Shown here in pieces: positions 63,317-64,000 of a stretch of 64,000 bases of DNA (position 1 is its first letter; each line of letters starts with the position of its first letter). The translations under genes were made by a program, and so were the position numbers. The notes beneath the pieces are model-generated. The model ran no database searches and had not been told where the DNA came from. It worked only from the letters and a program-made list of their open reading frames with translations. This stretch comes from Ruegeria atlantica (GTDB lineage Bacteria > Pseudomonadota > Alphaproteobacteria > Rhodobacterales > Rhodobacteraceae), in the NCBI RefSeq assembly GCF_013033965.1, contig NZ_WQFE01000004.1, positions 372,001-436,000 of the forward strand, written 5' to 3'.

Positions 63317-63335
63317 GTTGACTAAAACAGTCAAC
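63317..63335. promoter_or_regulatory. Inverted repeat in the heme-receptor/hmuS promoter gap, possible iron-responsive operator
   Basis: GTTGACT (63317-63323) and AGTCAAC (63329-63335) form a perfect 7-bp inverted repeat with spacer AAAAC. It lies 114 bases upstream of the receptor start and 102 bases before hmuS. Rhodobacterales are known to use palindromic iron-response sites at such genes; I could not check the published consensus, so the assignment is by position and shape. Confidence 0.6.
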
Positions 63336-63436
63336 ATAAATTCCTGGTCGCTCTTACGACCTTTGCCAGCAGTTCGCCGCGCTCATCGGTGACCGTGCCA
63401 GCCCGACACTCATGACAATCGAAGATGGAAAAACCC

Positions 63437-64000
63437 ATGACGGAACAGGTGCTTCTGGCCCCGGATCAGATTCGTGCAGCCCATGCTGAAAACACCAGAA
63501 AACGTGACCGCGAATTGGCGGAATCACTGGGAATAACCGAAGGGCAACTCGTTGCCGCTTATACTGGTATCGACGTAACGCGGCTGTCGGCAAATCTTGA
63601 TGACATCTTCCCGATGCTCAAAGGGCTGGGTGAGGTTATGGCGCTGACGCGCAACCCCTCCTGCGTCATCGAAAAGGTGGGGCAATACGACAATTACCAC
63701 TCTGGTGCGCATGCTTCGATGGTTCTGACCGAAGAGATCGACCTGCGCATGTTCCCCAGCCATTGGGTCCACGCCTTTGCCATCGAGCGTGACACGGACA
63801 AAGGGACAAAGCGATCCATTCAGATTTTCGATGCCGCCGGGGATGCGGTGCACAAAATCTTTCTGCGTGAAGGCTCTGACCTGAACCACTGGAGTGAACT
63901 TGTCAGCACGTTAAAGACTGATGACCAGTCACAAATTCTGCGTGTCGAGCCGCGAAAGCCAACGCAGGCCGCCAAAGTGAACGCGGACAAGGTTGAGCTT
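63437..64000 (+). CDS. hmuS: Hemin-degrading/trafficking factor HmuS, N-terminal part (cut by window edge)
   Basis: The first 188 residues of a HmuS/HemS/ChuX-family cytoplasmic protein that binds or degrades imported heme. Visible are the start EQVLLAPDQIRAAHAEN, LTRNPSCVIEKVGQYDN (conserved heme-binding region near the first domain) and WVHAFAIERDTDKGTKRS. ATG 63437 has GGAA eight bases before it; ATG 63425 in frame is too close to its own possible site. The family is about 350 residues, so roughly half is present. Divergent from the receptor operon. Confidence 0.9.
   Translation, partial: MTEQVLLAPDQIRAAHAENTRKRDRELAESLGITEGQLVAAYTGIDVTRLSANLDDIFPMLKGLGEVMALTRNPSCVIEKVGQYDNYHSGAHASMVLTEEIDLRMFPSHWVHAFAIERDTDKGTKRSIQIFDAAGDAVHKIFLREGSDLNHWSELVSTLKTDDQSQILRVEPRKPTQAAKVNADKVEL

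Noticed and set aside
1..64000. tRNA, rRNA, CRISPR, insertion sequence or prophage genes
   Set aside because: Looked for on both strands by eye; no cloverleaf with the usual T-loop sequence, repeat-spacer array, transposase or phage structural gene was recognised.

Overview
The window reads as a chromosomal segment of a marine Rhodobacterales alphaproteobacterium of the Roseobacter group (Ruegeria-like). This is inferred from high GC, alphaproteobacterial protein types throughout and combinations typical of the group: ccmABCDG next to yajC-secD-secF, tetrameric sarcosine oxidase, a heme-uptake TonB system, and PHB genes around a homodimeric pyruvate dehydrogenase. No rRNA, tRNA, CRISPR array, insertion sequence or prophage was recognised. 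About 60 genes fill the window densely, many in overlapping operons.

Layout. 1-3.1 kb: the 3' end of acnA, then the minus-strand cytochrome c maturation genes ccmABCDG. 3.3-7.3 kb: minus-strand yajC, secD, secF, a TauE/SafE permease and an Mth938-like gene. 7.5-16 kb: an MscS channel, serS, a helix-hairpin-helix protein with a histone-H1-like tail, a fatty acid desaturase and the outer-membrane/ribosome cluster yfgM-like, bamB, der. 16.2-26.2 kb: a two-gene RND efflux system with an unusually long pump, an Atm1-type ABC exporter, a LysM protein, a LOG-family hydrolase and a host-attachment-family protein. 26.5-29 kb: a LysR regulator divergent from a Fe/2-oxoglutarate oxygenase and a cysteine hydrolase. 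29-32.2 kb: sodB, an FkbM methyltransferase and three related small secreted proteins, the most accessory-looking stretch. 32.3-37.6 kb: soxBDAG. 37.8-43.5 kb: ccmI-ruvX-DUF1289 on the plus strand, then dusA, a second TauE, a PhyH-like dioxygenase and a tandem SpoIIAA-like protein on the minus strand. 43.6-50.9 kb: phaB-aceE-aceF-lpd, a gene-fusion scar and a phasin. 51.2-58.4 kb: a lactate module (TRAP transporter, lldD, dld) with a divergent GntR regulator. 58.5-64 kb: a heme-uptake operon (TonB receptor, small secreted protein, exbB, two exbD, tonB) divergent from hmuS, which runs off the end.

Functional logic. The 43-58 kb block is coherent in carbon flow: lactate enters by the TRAP system, Dld and LldD make pyruvate, the PDH complex makes acetyl-CoA, and PhaB makes the PHB precursor. 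The expected PHA synthase gene is destroyed here: between lpd and the phasin gene lies a junction of the first codons of pntA with the last codons of phaC. That fossil, the repeated TGGTAAATAAA motif beside the lactate regulator, the palindrome in the heme promoter region and the small secreted paralogue family are the most unusual things seen.
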